A stretch of DNA of 64,000 nt from Cohnella endophytica (GTDB lineage: Bacteria > Bacillota > Bacilli > Paenibacillales > Paenibacillaceae): positions 1 to 64,000 of the forward strand of contig NZ_RBZM01000010.1 of NCBI RefSeq assembly GCF_003628305.1. Reading direction: 5' to 3'. Shown here one piece after another: positions 26,530 to 35,129 of this stretch. A program made the position numbers and the translations under genes. The notes below the pieces were generated by a model. The model did no database searches, had not been told where the DNA came from, and was given only the letters and a program-made list of their open reading frames with translations. The stretch's first letter is position 1; each line of letters begins with the position of its first letter.

Positions 26530-27279
26530 ATGATACAATTTGAAATTAACAATAAGAGTTATCATGTTATTCAGGACGAGAGTATTGATTCAATCTATTT
26601 ATTTGGATCATATGCTCGTGGTGACTACGATCGAACTAGCGATATAGATATTCTTGTTATCATTGAAGACTGTGATGAGCATCAATTAATTGAACAAAAA
26701 AAAGCCATTGTTAAAGAACTTAATTTACCACCTTATTGGATATCGGTTTATAGAAAGAGCTCTATAATTGATATGTCAAATTATGGATCATATTTTCTGT
26801 GGCATTTAAAGTATGAAGGGATACACCTTTATTCAAAATCCATCTTTTTCGAGACGATATTGGCAGAATTACCTCCATTTCAAAGACTTGAAGAGAATCT
26901 CAAAGACTATTTCCTAGTTTGTAGAGATATTAGAGCTTCTTTAGATATAGATCAATCAACTATAAATTATGATCTTTCTACTCTGGCTTCGATTATTAGA
27001 AATACATGTATTGGATTTTGCTCTCTTAAGAATCATTTTATATTTGGAAAATATCTTCCGGTAGAGGTGACTATATCTCATCTTGGAAGCTCGACATTAG
27101 AGTTTTCACTTAAAGATTATAAACATTTATATCAATATAGGACCTTCTTCACGAGGAACCAGAGCATACCAGAGGAAAATACAAGTTTGTCAAAGCTAGA
27201 ACTCGCACTTTTATGGATCAAATATGCCGAAAAGCTAATTATGATTACACAAAAATTGCTGCAAGAAAGGAACCAATAA
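26530..27279 (+). CDS. Minimal nucleotidyltransferase (MNT) with helical C-terminal domain
   Basis: A 249-residue protein. The N-terminal polymerase-beta-like nucleotidyltransferase domain has GSYARGD at residues 26-32 and the metal-binding D38-I-D40, so the active site appears intact. Residues about 115-245 form an all-helical domain like those that follow such transferases in aminoglycoside or HEPN-associated proteins; a clear HEPN R-x(4-6)-H motif was not found. It lies 5 bases after the channel-like gene and overlaps the next gene by one base, so the three form one operon. In MNT/HEPN systems the MNT protein adenylylates and neutralises its partner. Here the partner would be the channel-like protein or the small protein, which is inference. 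Confidence 0.85.
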   Translation: MIQFEINNKSYHVIQDESIDSIYLFGSYARGDYDRTSDIDILVIIEDCDEHQLIEQKKAIVKELNLPPYWISVYRKSSIIDMSNYGSYFLWHLKYEGIHLYSKSIFFETILAELPPFQRLEENLKDYFLVCRDIRASLDIDQSTINYDLSTLASIIRNTCIGFCSLKNHFIFGKYLPVEVTISHLGSSTLEFSLKDYKHLYQYRTFFTRNQSIPEENTSLSKLELALLWIKYAEKLIMITQKLLQERNQ

Positions 27280-27557
27280 TGGATAATCAATTATTATTAC
27301 AACAATTCGATGAGTTATTAGATTCAGGTCAACGTGGCGCTTATGTGTTTAGAACAAGGCTAGAAAGAACAATGATTCGAGTATTGTCTCAACATGAACA
27401 ACTTCCAAATGGTGAATCTATATTTTCATTATGCAATTCAATAAATGATAGAATTAGTTATATCTCTGATAGAAGCTATCAATCTCCCGATGGCATATTA
27501 TCAACATACAATTACTTCAGGAAAGATATACAAACATTAAAGCAACTTCTACAATAA
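27279..27557 (+). CDS. Small helical protein, third gene of the cassette
   Basis: A 92-residue, apparently all-helical protein. The ATG overlaps the stop of the nucleotidyltransferase gene by one base (TAATG), a sign of translational coupling. No motif or family is recognised, although the arginine-rich helix (YVFRTRLERTMIRVLSQHE) is distinctive. It could be an immunity partner, an adaptor or a substrate for nucleotidylation. Confidence 0.65.
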   Translation: MDNQLLLQQFDELLDSGQRGAYVFRTRLERTMIRVLSQHEQLPNGESIFSLCNSINDRISYISDRSYQSPDGILSTYNYFRKDIQTLKQLLQ

Positions 27558-27588
27558 GAATACTCTTTCTTCTTAAAGTTAATGCTCT

Positions 27589-27630
27589 AGCTGGAGTGAT
27601 TGGATTTCATTTAGTGATAACCCGATAGCC
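27589..27630 (+). repeat. Fragment of the protein-C-terminus part of the dispersed element
   Basis: The first 26 bases are identical to 6971-6996 and encode SWSDWISF; similarity continues for about 15 more bases and then breaks sharply at 27630. No hairpin or tail follows, so the copy is truncated. Confidence 0.6.
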
Positions 27631-27698
27631 GTAAGGATGAAGAAGAACGTCGGCCGCTACGAACGCAGCCGAGCCACCGGAAGTTATCACGACCGGAC

Positions 27699-27803
27699 TT
27701 ATTCCCGCCACAGGACAGTAGCCACCGGATTGCCGCTGATTCCGGCCTCGAGCGAGAGCGCTAGCGCCGTCGCCATCGAGATTTTGCTCAACTTGTTTTT
27801 CAT
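27699..27803 (-). pseudogene. Remnant of a secreted-protein gene (signal peptide only)
   Basis: GGGGAG is 8 bases before an ATG at 27803, and the frame reads MKNKLSKISMATALALSLEA, which looks like a signal peptide. It then stops after 34 codons. The remainder of a secreted protein has probably been deleted. Another frame through the same DNA is open to 27837 but looks less natural. Confidence 0.4.
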
Positions 27804-27900
27804 AAGTCATACTCCCCGAATAATTCGTCACTTCCAAGTCTAGCGGTACTGTTCAAGAATTGCTAGATTTTAATGATGCTTCAAAAAGATTAACCGCCAC

Positions 27901-27934
27901 AAAAAGACCGGCACCCCCTATGGAGTGCCGGTCT
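27901..27934 (-). terminator. Terminator of the rRNA methyltransferase gene
   Basis: AGACCGGCAC pairs with GTGCCGGTCT, and the minus strand ends in TTTTT. It starts 16 bases after the stop. Confidence 0.85.
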
Positions 27935-27949
27935 CGCGTTATAGCCATT

Positions 27950-29083
27950 TTATCTCGGAGGCAACGGTCCGAAATATTGATAGTACGTACACTCGATCTG
28001 ACCGTTGAACAGCTTACGCTTCTTGTCCGCTTTCCGGCCGAATTTCGTTTCGAACTCCTTATCCGGAGTAATGACGAAGTGGGACCAGTTCGGCAATTGC
28101 TTCGCGACCTGTCCTAGCTGTTTCGTCAGCCGTTCGACCTCGGGGGCCGTCCCGATTCGTTCCCCGTATGGCGGATTCGTAATGATGCATCCGTAATCGC
28201 CTTCCGGACGCGCGTCCGCGACGGACATGACTTTCAGCTTGATTTCCTTGCTCATTCCCGCGCTCTTCAAGTTGGCTAGCGAAGCCTGGATCGCATCGCG
28301 ATCGATATCGGAGCCTACGATGTTGATGGGGAGATTATCTTTCATTAAATCGTACGCTTCTTCGCGGGCTTCCTCCCACATCGCCGCCGTTACGTTAGGC
28401 CAGCCTTGCGCGTTGTAGGTGCGACGCAATCCCGGCGCGATGTTCCAGCCGATCAGCGCGGCTTCGAAGAGAATCGTCCCCGAACCGCAGAATGGGTCAT
28501 ACAGCGGACGTTCCGGACGCCATCGGCTGAGCAAGATCATTGCCGCGGCAAGAGATTCCCGCAAGGGAGCTTCCGTTGTATCGGTGCGATAACCGCGCTT
28601 GTGCAACCCCGTTCCCGAGGTGTCGAGCGTTAATGTCGCGACGTCATTGAGCAACGTTACCTCCGCTACAAAACGGGATCCCGTCTCCGGGAACCATTCG
28701 GTGTCGTAGCGCTGCTTCATTTTCTCCACGATGGCTTTCTTAACGATTCCTTGGCAAGCGGGCACGCTGCTAAGTTGCGACTTATGCGACCGGCCGTCTA
28801 CCGGGAACTCTCCGTCCCTTGGAATCCAATCGGACCAAGGCAGCGCTTTGGTTCCTTCGAATAGCTCGTCGAACGTGCGTGCTTCGAATTCGCCCATCTT
28901 GACGAGGACGCGACCTGCGGTTCTTAGCCATAAGTTGGTTCTGCATATATCGATCTCCGTGCCGTAGAACGTGACGCGACCGTTCTCGACGAGCTGGTCC
29001 TCGTAGCCCAAGCTCTTCAACTCTCTGGAGAGCACGGCTTCGAGTCCCATCGGGCACGTAGCGATCAGTTCGAATTTAGTCAT
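27950..29083 (-). CDS. THUMP-domain 23S rRNA guanine-N2 methyltransferase (RlmL/YpsC type)
   Basis: A 377-residue class I SAM-dependent RNA methyltransferase. An N-terminal ferredoxin-like and THUMP region covers about residues 1-155. The Rossmann-fold catalytic domain follows, with DPFCGSGT at residues 196-203 for SAM binding and NPPYGER at 303-309 for base flipping and catalysis. The length and motifs match Bacillus YpsC, the single-domain counterpart of the E. coli RlmL N-terminal half that makes m2G2445 in 23S rRNA. It is a solitary housekeeping gene with its own terminator, divergent from the ABC-F gene. The ribosome-binding site is weak. Confidence 0.92.
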   Translation of the reverse strand: MTKFELIATCPMGLEAVLSRELKSLGYEDQLVENGRVTFYGTEIDICRTNLWLRTAGRVLVKMGEFEARTFDELFEGTKALPWSDWIPRDGEFPVDGRSHKSQLSSVPACQGIVKKAIVEKMKQRYDTEWFPETGSRFVAEVTLLNDVATLTLDTSGTGLHKRGYRTDTTEAPLRESLAAAMILLSRWRPERPLYDPFCGSGTILFEAALIGWNIAPGLRRTYNAQGWPNVTAAMWEEAREEAYDLMKDNLPINIVGSDIDRDAIQASLANLKSAGMSKEIKLKVMSVADARPEGDYGCIITNPPYGERIGTAPEVERLTKQLGQVAKQLPNWSHFVITPDKEFETKFGRKADKKRKLFNGQIECTYYQYFGPLPPR

Positions 29084-29248
29084 TAGGGTATCACTCGCTT
29101 TATGAAAGGGTCATCTGAATGGTAGCATTCGTACGATTCGAAAGCAACGGGTCCATCGCTCAGGTAGGTTTTGTGTTACAATGATTCGGATAAATCGCGA
29201 GATTTTGCAATTTTTAATAGGGTGCATACAGGAATGGAGATATAGAAA

Positions 29249-30799
29249 ATGAGTTTGTTGACGGTTGAGCACTTATCGCACTCGTTTGGCGATCGGGTAT
29301 TGTTTAAGAATGTGTCTTTCCGGCTGCTTGAAGGAGAGCATGTTGGGTTGGTCGGCGCGAATGGTACGGGAAAATCGACACTTATGAATATTCTGACAGG
29401 CAAGTTGTTGAAGGACGAAGGCAAGGTAGAGTGGACGCCCCATGTTCGTTACGGTTACTTGGACCAGCACACGAAGCTTGAAGCGGGTAAAACGATCCGA
29501 GACGTGCTGAGGGATGCTTTTTTGCCGCTGCTTGTATTGGAAGAGGAGCTTAACGACGTTGCCGCGCGGATGGGCGATGCCGATCCGGATACGTTGGAGC
29601 AGCTATTGGCGCGTATGGGAGAGATTCAAGAGGCGCTTGAGATCGGCGACTTTTATTTAATCGACGTGAAGGTCGATGAAATGGCAAACGGTTTAGGCCT
29701 TAATGCGATCGGGCTTGACCGGGACGTTACGGCGCTTAGCGGCGGACAGCGGACGAAGGTTCTGCTCGCCAAGCTGCTGCTTGAGAAGCCGGGCGTCTTA
29801 TTGCTGGATGAGCCGACGAACTATTTGGATGAAGAACATATTAATTGGCTGACGAATTATTTGAAGAATTATCCCTTTGCATTCGTTCTTATTTCACATG
29901 AAACGGGCTTCATGAACCAGATCGTCGACGTTATCTATCATCTTGAATTCACGAAGATGACGCGTTACTCGGCCAATTACGAGAAGTTTCTGGAGATGGC
30001 CGATCTAAACAAAACGCAACATATCGACGCCTACGAGAAGCAAAAAGAATTTATTAAGAAGCAAGAGGAATTCATTAATAAAAATAAGGCACGCGCTTCT
30101 ACCTCCGGACGCGCGAAGAGCCGCGAAAAGCAGCTCGACAAGATTGATCGCATCGACAAGCCGGAGGAAGCGGCAAAGCCGACCTTTAACTTTAAGGAAT
30201 CCAGACCGAGCGGCAAGACCGTATTCGAAACAGAGGGAATGGTGATCGGCTACAATAAGCCGCTTCTGCCTAAGATGAACATGGTCGTCGAGCGAGGCGA
30301 TAAGATCGCCATCGCAGGCTGCAACGGCGTCGGCAAATCAACGCTCCTGAAGACGATTCTAGGCGTGATTCCTCCGCTGGAAGGCACGACGTATCAGGGC
30401 GATTATTTATCTCCCGCTTATTTCGAGCAGGAGGCTAAGGCTCCTACGATGACTCCGCTGGAGGACGTATGGGACGAGTTTTCCTTCATGAACCAGCATG
30501 AGGTGCGAGCCGCGCTTGCCCGCTGCGGTCTAAAGAACGAGCATATTACGCGTCCTCTTAATCAGCTCAGCGGCGGTGAGCAGGCGAAGGTTCGTCTTTG
30601 CAAGCTGATGATGAAAGAAAGCAACTGGATCCTGCTGGACGAGCCGACGAACCATTTGGACGTCGTCGCCAAAGCCGAGCTGAAACGGGCGTTACGAGCC
30701 TATAAGGGTACGGTCGTTCTTGTCTCTCACGAGCCTGAATTCTATGAGGAATGGGTAACCAAAACGTGGGATGTTGAAGCTTGGTCCATGCAGGGCTAG
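29249..30799 (+). CDS. ABC-F family ATPase (ribosome-associated, YkpA/Uup type)
   Basis: A 516-residue protein with two ATPase domains and no membrane segment, the layout of ABC-F translation factors. Domain 1 has GANGTGKST at residues 36-44, LSGGQRT and LLLDEPTNYLD. A charged linker (about 250-310, KQKEFIKKQEEFINKNKARAS) forms the interdomain arm that contacts the ribosome. Domain 2 has GCNGVGKST, LSGGEQAKVRL and ILLDEPTNHLD. Members of this class regulate translation or protect ribosomes from antibiotics; the length fits a housekeeping paralogue better than a dedicated resistance factor. Confidence 0.93.
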   Translation: MSLLTVEHLSHSFGDRVLFKNVSFRLLEGEHVGLVGANGTGKSTLMNILTGKLLKDEGKVEWTPHVRYGYLDQHTKLEAGKTIRDVLRDAFLPLLVLEEELNDVAARMGDADPDTLEQLLARMGEIQEALEIGDFYLIDVKVDEMANGLGLNAIGLDRDVTALSGGQRTKVLLAKLLLEKPGVLLLDEPTNYLDEEHINWLTNYLKNYPFAFVLISHETGFMNQIVDVIYHLEFTKMTRYSANYEKFLEMADLNKTQHIDAYEKQKEFIKKQEEFINKNKARASTSGRAKSREKQLDKIDRIDKPEEAAKPTFNFKESRPSGKTVFETEGMVIGYNKPLLPKMNMVVERGDKIAIAGCNGVGKSTLLKTILGVIPPLEGTTYQGDYLSPAYFEQEAKAPTMTPLEDVWDEFSFMNQHEVRAALARCGLKNEHITRPLNQLSGGEQAKVRLCKLMMKESNWILLDEPTNHLDVVAKAELKRALRAYKGTVVLVSHEPEFYEEWVTKTWDVEAWSMQG

Positions 30800-30810
30800 G
30801 GGAGCAACAA

Positions 30811-30856
30811 AAAACATTGTCGAGGGTCACGTTGGCCCCGGCGATGTTTTTTTGTT
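30811..30856 (+). terminator. Terminator of the ABC-F gene
   Basis: AAACATTGTCG pairs with CGGCGATGTTT (one wobble or mismatch), followed by a run of T, just after the stop codon. Confidence 0.8.
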
Positions 30857-31015
30857 ACCCCTATCTACCGATTCCAGCGAGTGCTCTCGCTCATGACGCT
30901 CGCGACTCGCTAAATTCGGCCTAGTTAGTATCGATTTGCCTCATTCCAATCTGCAATCCAGCTTCTATGATAGAAGTGAGACTCATGCGTCGGATTGTAT
31001 TGGAGGAGGCACATT

Positions 31016-32161
31016 ATGAATTTCGATAAACTGACAGCTTACTTGGATCGGTTCTATGAAGAGAAGAATATTCCCGGAGTCGGACTAGCGATGTACTACA
31101 AGCATGAGCCGGTGTTCGAGCATTATACCGGTTATGCGGACGTGGACAATCGAATCGCGTTCGGCCCCGACACGATATTCCGGTTGTACTCCGCGACCAA
31201 AGTCATGACATGCACGGCGATGCTGCAGTTGGTCGAGTCGGGCCGAGCGAAGCTCAGCGATCCGTTGTACGCGTTTATTCCGGAATATGAACATGTAGCC
31301 GTGCGCCATCAACTGCCGGACGGTTCGCAAGAACTTCGACCGGCGATTACGCCGATTACGATCGAGCATCTGCTCAGCATGACGGCCGGCATCGAGCATT
31401 ACGACACGCCGGAGGCGCGGCGAGTCATCGCGGCGTCAGGCGGCGAAGGCCGAACGCTCGATGTGATCCGGGCGCTGGCGAAGGAGCCGCTGCTGTTCGA
31501 GCCGGGAACGCGATTCAAATACACGGTCTGTCACGATGTGTTAGGCGCGGTTATAGAGGTCGTATCGGGCAAGAAGCTAAGCGCGTATATGCAGGACCAT
31601 ATTTTCGATCCGATCGGGATGACGGATACTTCATTCGACTTAAAGGACGAGAAGCGATTCGCGAAGCTGTACAATCAGTTCAACGGCAAGACGCATCAGG
31701 CGGAAAGCATTGGAGAGTCGTTCAACTTGAAGCCCGGGCGGGCGTACGAGAGCGGCGGGGGCGGACTGTACTCGACCGTTCCGGACTATATTCTGTTCGC
31801 CGAAGCCCTTTGTAATTACGGACTTGCGTCAAGCGGGGAGCGCATTCTACGGCCCGAAACGGTGAACGATCTGCGCAAGCGGCAGCTGTACGCCGAGGCG
31901 CAGCAGGACTTTGCGAGCTTCGGCGGCGTGAGCAAAAGTGGGTATAGCTACGGTCTCGGCGTGCGTACCCTAGTCGATCCAGAGGACAACAATGCGCTCA
32001 GCATGAAGGGCGAATTCGGCTGGGACGGCGCTCGCGGCTGTTACGTCGTCATCGATCCGGATGCCCAGATCGCACTATTCTACGCGCAGCAGGAGGGCGG
32101 ATCACCATGGTATCGATGGCACGGCTCGGTGCGCAATTACGCGTACGCCAGTGTATGGTGA
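31016..32161 (+). CDS. Class C beta-lactamase-like serine hydrolase
   Basis: A 381-residue cytoplasmic protein of the beta-lactamase/transpeptidase-like family (esterase, D-aminopeptidase or PBP4* type). The nucleophile motif SATK is at residues 59-62. A YTVC segment (FKYTVCHDVLG) sits where the YxN motif is expected, and the C-terminal GWDGARG replaces the KTG box. No signal peptide is seen, so it is not a classical secreted beta-lactamase; esterase activity is more likely. GGAGGAGG precedes the ATG at 31016. It stands alone. Confidence 0.88.
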   Translation: MNFDKLTAYLDRFYEEKNIPGVGLAMYYKHEPVFEHYTGYADVDNRIAFGPDTIFRLYSATKVMTCTAMLQLVESGRAKLSDPLYAFIPEYEHVAVRHQLPDGSQELRPAITPITIEHLLSMTAGIEHYDTPEARRVIAASGGEGRTLDVIRALAKEPLLFEPGTRFKYTVCHDVLGAVIEVVSGKKLSAYMQDHIFDPIGMTDTSFDLKDEKRFAKLYNQFNGKTHQAESIGESFNLKPGRAYESGGGGLYSTVPDYILFAEALCNYGLASSGERILRPETVNDLRKRQLYAEAQQDFASFGGVSKSGYSYGLGVRTLVDPEDNNALSMKGEFGWDGARGCYVVIDPDAQIALFYAQQEGGSPWYRWHGSVRNYAYASVW

Positions 32162-32348
32162 CACGATCAACGCGATCGCCTTCGAATATGCGTGCTTCAT
32201 TGTGCAAAATTCATTTTAAATCGTGATTGCCTATTTTCCATGAATCTCCAATGCTATGATTTTCTCAGATCAGATGCGCGCCTGAGGCTACTGGAATGAG
32301 GAGTTATAAAGACGGGGGCCATGCCATGCTCGTGCCACATATACCGAA

Positions 32349-32930
32349 CTATTGTTGAATCCAGTCCTCGAAGAACTCAACATCGCTAGTACCTTTTTCT
32401 TTTTCTTTCAACAAATCATTCATGCTGTTTCTCATTAAATGTTCTCTCGCCGAAACCTTATTTTCTCTTATAACGAATATCCCCTGAATTCCGCCCTTAA
32501 CATAGAACAAATTTTCTTGATCATCCGATTGTCTGCCTAAAAATAAATAATATTGTTCGCCAGTTGTAAGTACAGCTTCGCTTTTTGATTCATATATAAT
32601 GATTTCTCTAAGTTCTTTTCCTTTAAATGTTTTGGTTACTTTGAACTTTATAGCAACACCAACATCTGATGCTCCTGCTTGCGAGATTACTGTTCCGTTG
32701 ACAATTAATGCAGCGTTCTTTTTTAGATCTTGAATATCCCAAAACCCTTCGGCATGAGATCCTTGCGCGAATAACGGAGGATCTTCATCCAGTTCTGATG
32801 ATGCACGGACTTCTTGCATTGCAGCTTCTTTAGATTGATAGGAGTAATAATAAATGCCTAGCGATGCGACAATTAGTGCACTAACAGCAAAAACGAATAG
32901 TTTCTTTTTCAAATAGTCACCGGCTTTCAT
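32349..32930 (-). CDS. Unknown membrane-anchored extracellular protein
   Basis: A 193-residue protein with an N-terminal membrane anchor or signal (about residues 9-28, LFVFAVSALIVASLGIYY) and an outer beta-rich domain (GTVISQAGASDVGVAIKFKVTKTFKG, EQYYLFLGRQ) reminiscent of OB-like or TIMP-like secreted domains. The C-terminus is helical and ends FFEDWIQQ. A partial duplicate of that C-terminus lies just upstream at 33010-33095. No family is named with confidence. Confidence 0.7.
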   Translation of the reverse strand: MKAGDYLKKKLFVFAVSALIVASLGIYYYSYQSKEAAMQEVRASSELDEDPPLFAQGSHAEGFWDIQDLKKNAALIVNGTVISQAGASDVGVAIKFKVTKTFKGKELREIIIYESKSEAVLTTGEQYYLFLGRQSDDQENLFYVKGGIQGIFVIRENKVSAREHLMRNSMNDLLKEKEKGTSDVEFFEDWIQQ

Positions 32931-33009
32931 TACTTTCTACGTACATCTCGCTCAGAACGGGACTTATACGTATTTGACAGAGTTTCTGATCTTGGGTAGT
33001 CTCGATAAA

Positions 33010-33095
33010 CTATTGTTGAATCCAACCCTCAAAGAACTCAGCATCACTATTACCTTTTGCTTTATCTTTCTTCAAATCATTCATACTGTCTCTCT
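33010..33095 (-). pseudogene. Truncated duplicate of the C-terminus of the neighbouring gene
   Basis: On the minus strand the DNA reads DSMNDLKKDKAKGNSDAEFF, then EGWIQQ and a stop. This matches the end of the intact gene at 32349-32930 (NSMNDLLKEKEKGTSDVEFF, EDWIQQ). Similarity fades beyond about 33095. It is the relic of a tandem duplication. Confidence 0.8.
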
Positions 33096-33419
33096 CCGTA
33101 ATAGTGCAACTCTTCATTAAGTTGATCTCATAATCACCAATAAATTGAAATCAACCCAACTATATTATAATTAAGTAACAATTCCCACATAAAATATAAT
33201 GACTGTACTTAGAAAATTAAACCTCCTTCCTCAAAATGTCGAATTATTGTCGACAGAAAGTCGGCTTCACGATAGTGGGGCGGGCGCCCCGATGTACGTC
33301 TCGAAGGCTTCCGAAGTCAACTCCGCAATTAGATCAGTAATGATGGGAAAGCGGTGGCTGTAGGCGAGGAATAAGGACGGAAATGTGCATATTAGTATGT
33401 CGTATAACAGGCTGTAACT
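33096..33419. other. Intergenic region without a gene
   Basis: No ORF is supported. TGTCGAA (33237-33243) and TGTCGAC (33248-33254) lie 11 bp apart and resemble paired Spo0A boxes, but no gene start follows closely. The right end (about 33395-33419) resembles the lead-in of the dispersed hairpin elements (GTATAACAG). Confidence 0.4.
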
Positions 33420-33466
33420 AAACAGGGCCACAGTAAACCGCTGGACGGTTATCTGTAGCCCTGTTT
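33420..33466 (-). terminator. Terminator of the DJ-1/PfpI gene
   Basis: AAACAGGGCCACAG pairs with CTGTAGCCCTGTTT with one mismatch. It lies 29 bases past the stop at 33495. The lead-in sequence resembles that of the dispersed hairpin-tail elements, but no tail repeat is seen. Confidence 0.7.
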
Positions 33467-33494
33467 GGTTTCTACGATTTAGGATAGAACAGCA

Positions 33495-34874
33495 TTACCT
33501 CGATGCGATTATTCCAGCGTGCGGTCCTTTTTTCCTGCGGATGAGGCGCCGATCGATGAAATAAGCGATGAGTAAGGACAGGACGCCAAGCAAAACCGGT
33601 ATGCCAAACGCTTCCAAAGAGAAGGAGTTGCCTTCCAGCTTTAGGTGGTCGGTGGCGCGATATTCGAGCCGTTTGGCGGCAAATTTGGCTGTCTGGATAT
33701 CCTCCTGTTCGGCCAAATCTTCGAAAGCGGGATCCATTGCAAACCGATCCGCCGCGTCGCGGTGCAGGAACAGCAGTTTCGCGCTGTTACCGCTGGTCTT
33801 CCATTGGTTGATGTCTTCTGCTGCTGTAGACTCGGCATCGGCACCGACGACGATCATTTTCGCCAGCTTTGGTACGTTTTTTATCTGATAGCGCGCGACT
33901 AGGTTCAGGCCGTGCTTCGTTACGATTGGTTCGTCCGCGCTGGAAACGGTCAACGTCGTCGTCGTACCGGAAGCGGCGTACGTATCGAAGGCGGCAGACA
34001 AATCCAGTTCATCGGCTCCGTTATATAGCAGTACGCCCGCCTTTACTTTGTTCCATTGGTAAGCGTTATTCAGTACGTACGTGATATCGTTCAAGCCGGC
34101 AACGAACGTTTTCATTTGCGGGTTTGTCACGTAATCGTAAGAGGGATAGTTCATCTCTTTCGCCACTTTATTCGCAGCCGCCTCCCCCAACTGCTGGGAG
34201 ATGACGTACAACGTAGCGTCGATCCCCGATGTCAGACCGGCAGAAGTTACGATATTGCCATGCGGGACGTAGCGCCGATCTTTCACCCACTGGATTGCCG
34301 GGTATTTTTTTATTAGCCGGTTAATGTCTCCCCAGTGCGTCGCGGCCGATTTGCCGTTCAGCAAGCCGGTATCCGCCAGGTTCTCAGCCCCATTGCATAT
34401 GGAGATCAATGTCGTCTTGGCGCTCGAGTGCTTCCGAATCCATTCACGGGTAGGCGCATATTTCTTCTCGTCCAAAATCGGCATAAACGGAATGACGATA
34501 ATGTCCGGGCTTTTGCCGAGCATCGTATCTATTTCGTCAAACGAATAGTGCGGGACGACATCGAGTCCGCCGGTTAGCGATTTAATATCGCGGTCGGGAG
34601 CAACACCGTATACATTATAAGCCTCGGTCATCGCGAACATCTTATACGGGACGAGAAAATCGAACACTTCCGTTACTTCGTTCGCCAGCAGAACGGCCAC
34701 TGTCGGTTTATTGGCATCATATTTCGGTACTTGCACATTTGCCAATGCAGGGGCGGCTTTATCGTAAACCGACATTCCGGCGTTCATTGTGTTGACGAAC
34801 CCGATCGCTCCTGTCCCCCCTACGATGACGACAAAAACGATGATATAGATAATGATTCGTAATATCGTTTTCAA
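33495..34874 (-). CDS. Membrane-anchored DJ-1/PfpI (GATase1-like) protein
   Basis: A 459-residue protein with a membrane segment at each end (about residues 4-27 and 430-450). The outer part begins with a DJ-1/PfpI domain (about 55-235), with the nucleophile elbow ISICNGAE and its cysteine near residue 160, and a helix THWGDINRL where GATase1-type regulators have ATHW. A second, less clear domain (about 245-420) has a DJ-1-like beginning (VKAGVLLYNGADELDLSAAF), so the protein may hold two such folds in tandem. The TTG at 34874 is preferred because AAGGAG precedes it by 8 bases. Substrate unknown. Confidence 0.85.
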   Translation of the reverse strand: MKTILRIIIYIIVFVVIVGGTGAIGFVNTMNAGMSVYDKAAPALANVQVPKYDANKPTVAVLLANEVTEVFDFLVPYKMFAMTEAYNVYGVAPDRDIKSLTGGLDVVPHYSFDEIDTMLGKSPDIIVIPFMPILDEKKYAPTREWIRKHSSAKTTLISICNGAENLADTGLLNGKSAATHWGDINRLIKKYPAIQWVKDRRYVPHGNIVTSAGLTSGIDATLYVISQQLGEAAANKVAKEMNYPSYDYVTNPQMKTFVAGLNDITYVLNNAYQWNKVKAGVLLYNGADELDLSAAFDTYAASGTTTTLTVSSADEPIVTKHGLNLVARYQIKNVPKLAKMIVVGADAESTAAEDINQWKTSGNSAKLLFLHRDAADRFAMDPAFEDLAEQEDIQTAKFAAKRLEYRATDHLKLEGNSFSLEAFGIPVLLGVLSLLIAYFIDRRLIRRKKGPHAGIIASR

Positions 34875-35129
34875 TTGCTTCGCTCCTTCCAACCCGATTG
34901 CTCACCTATAAAATGTAACAAAAACAAGATGAACATAGCATCTGTCTCTGGTTCGGTAGAGGAGCTCGCCTAACGTTGGAGCGGCCACTGGACTTTGGTC
35001 TGTATTCCATCGAATATTGCGAAAAAAATCGGAATTTATCAGAAGGTGGTGTATGATGGGTAATATCAAGGAAACAGCTGGTTATTTATCCATTTTTAAA
35101 TCATTAAATAAAGAGAAGGGTGATTTCTA

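Noticed and set aside
27637..27843. Plus-strand ORF of 68 codons between the cassette and the methyltransferase
   Set aside because: Composed of rare-pattern sequence opposite a plausible signal-peptide remnant and fused to a repeat fragment; likely not a gene.
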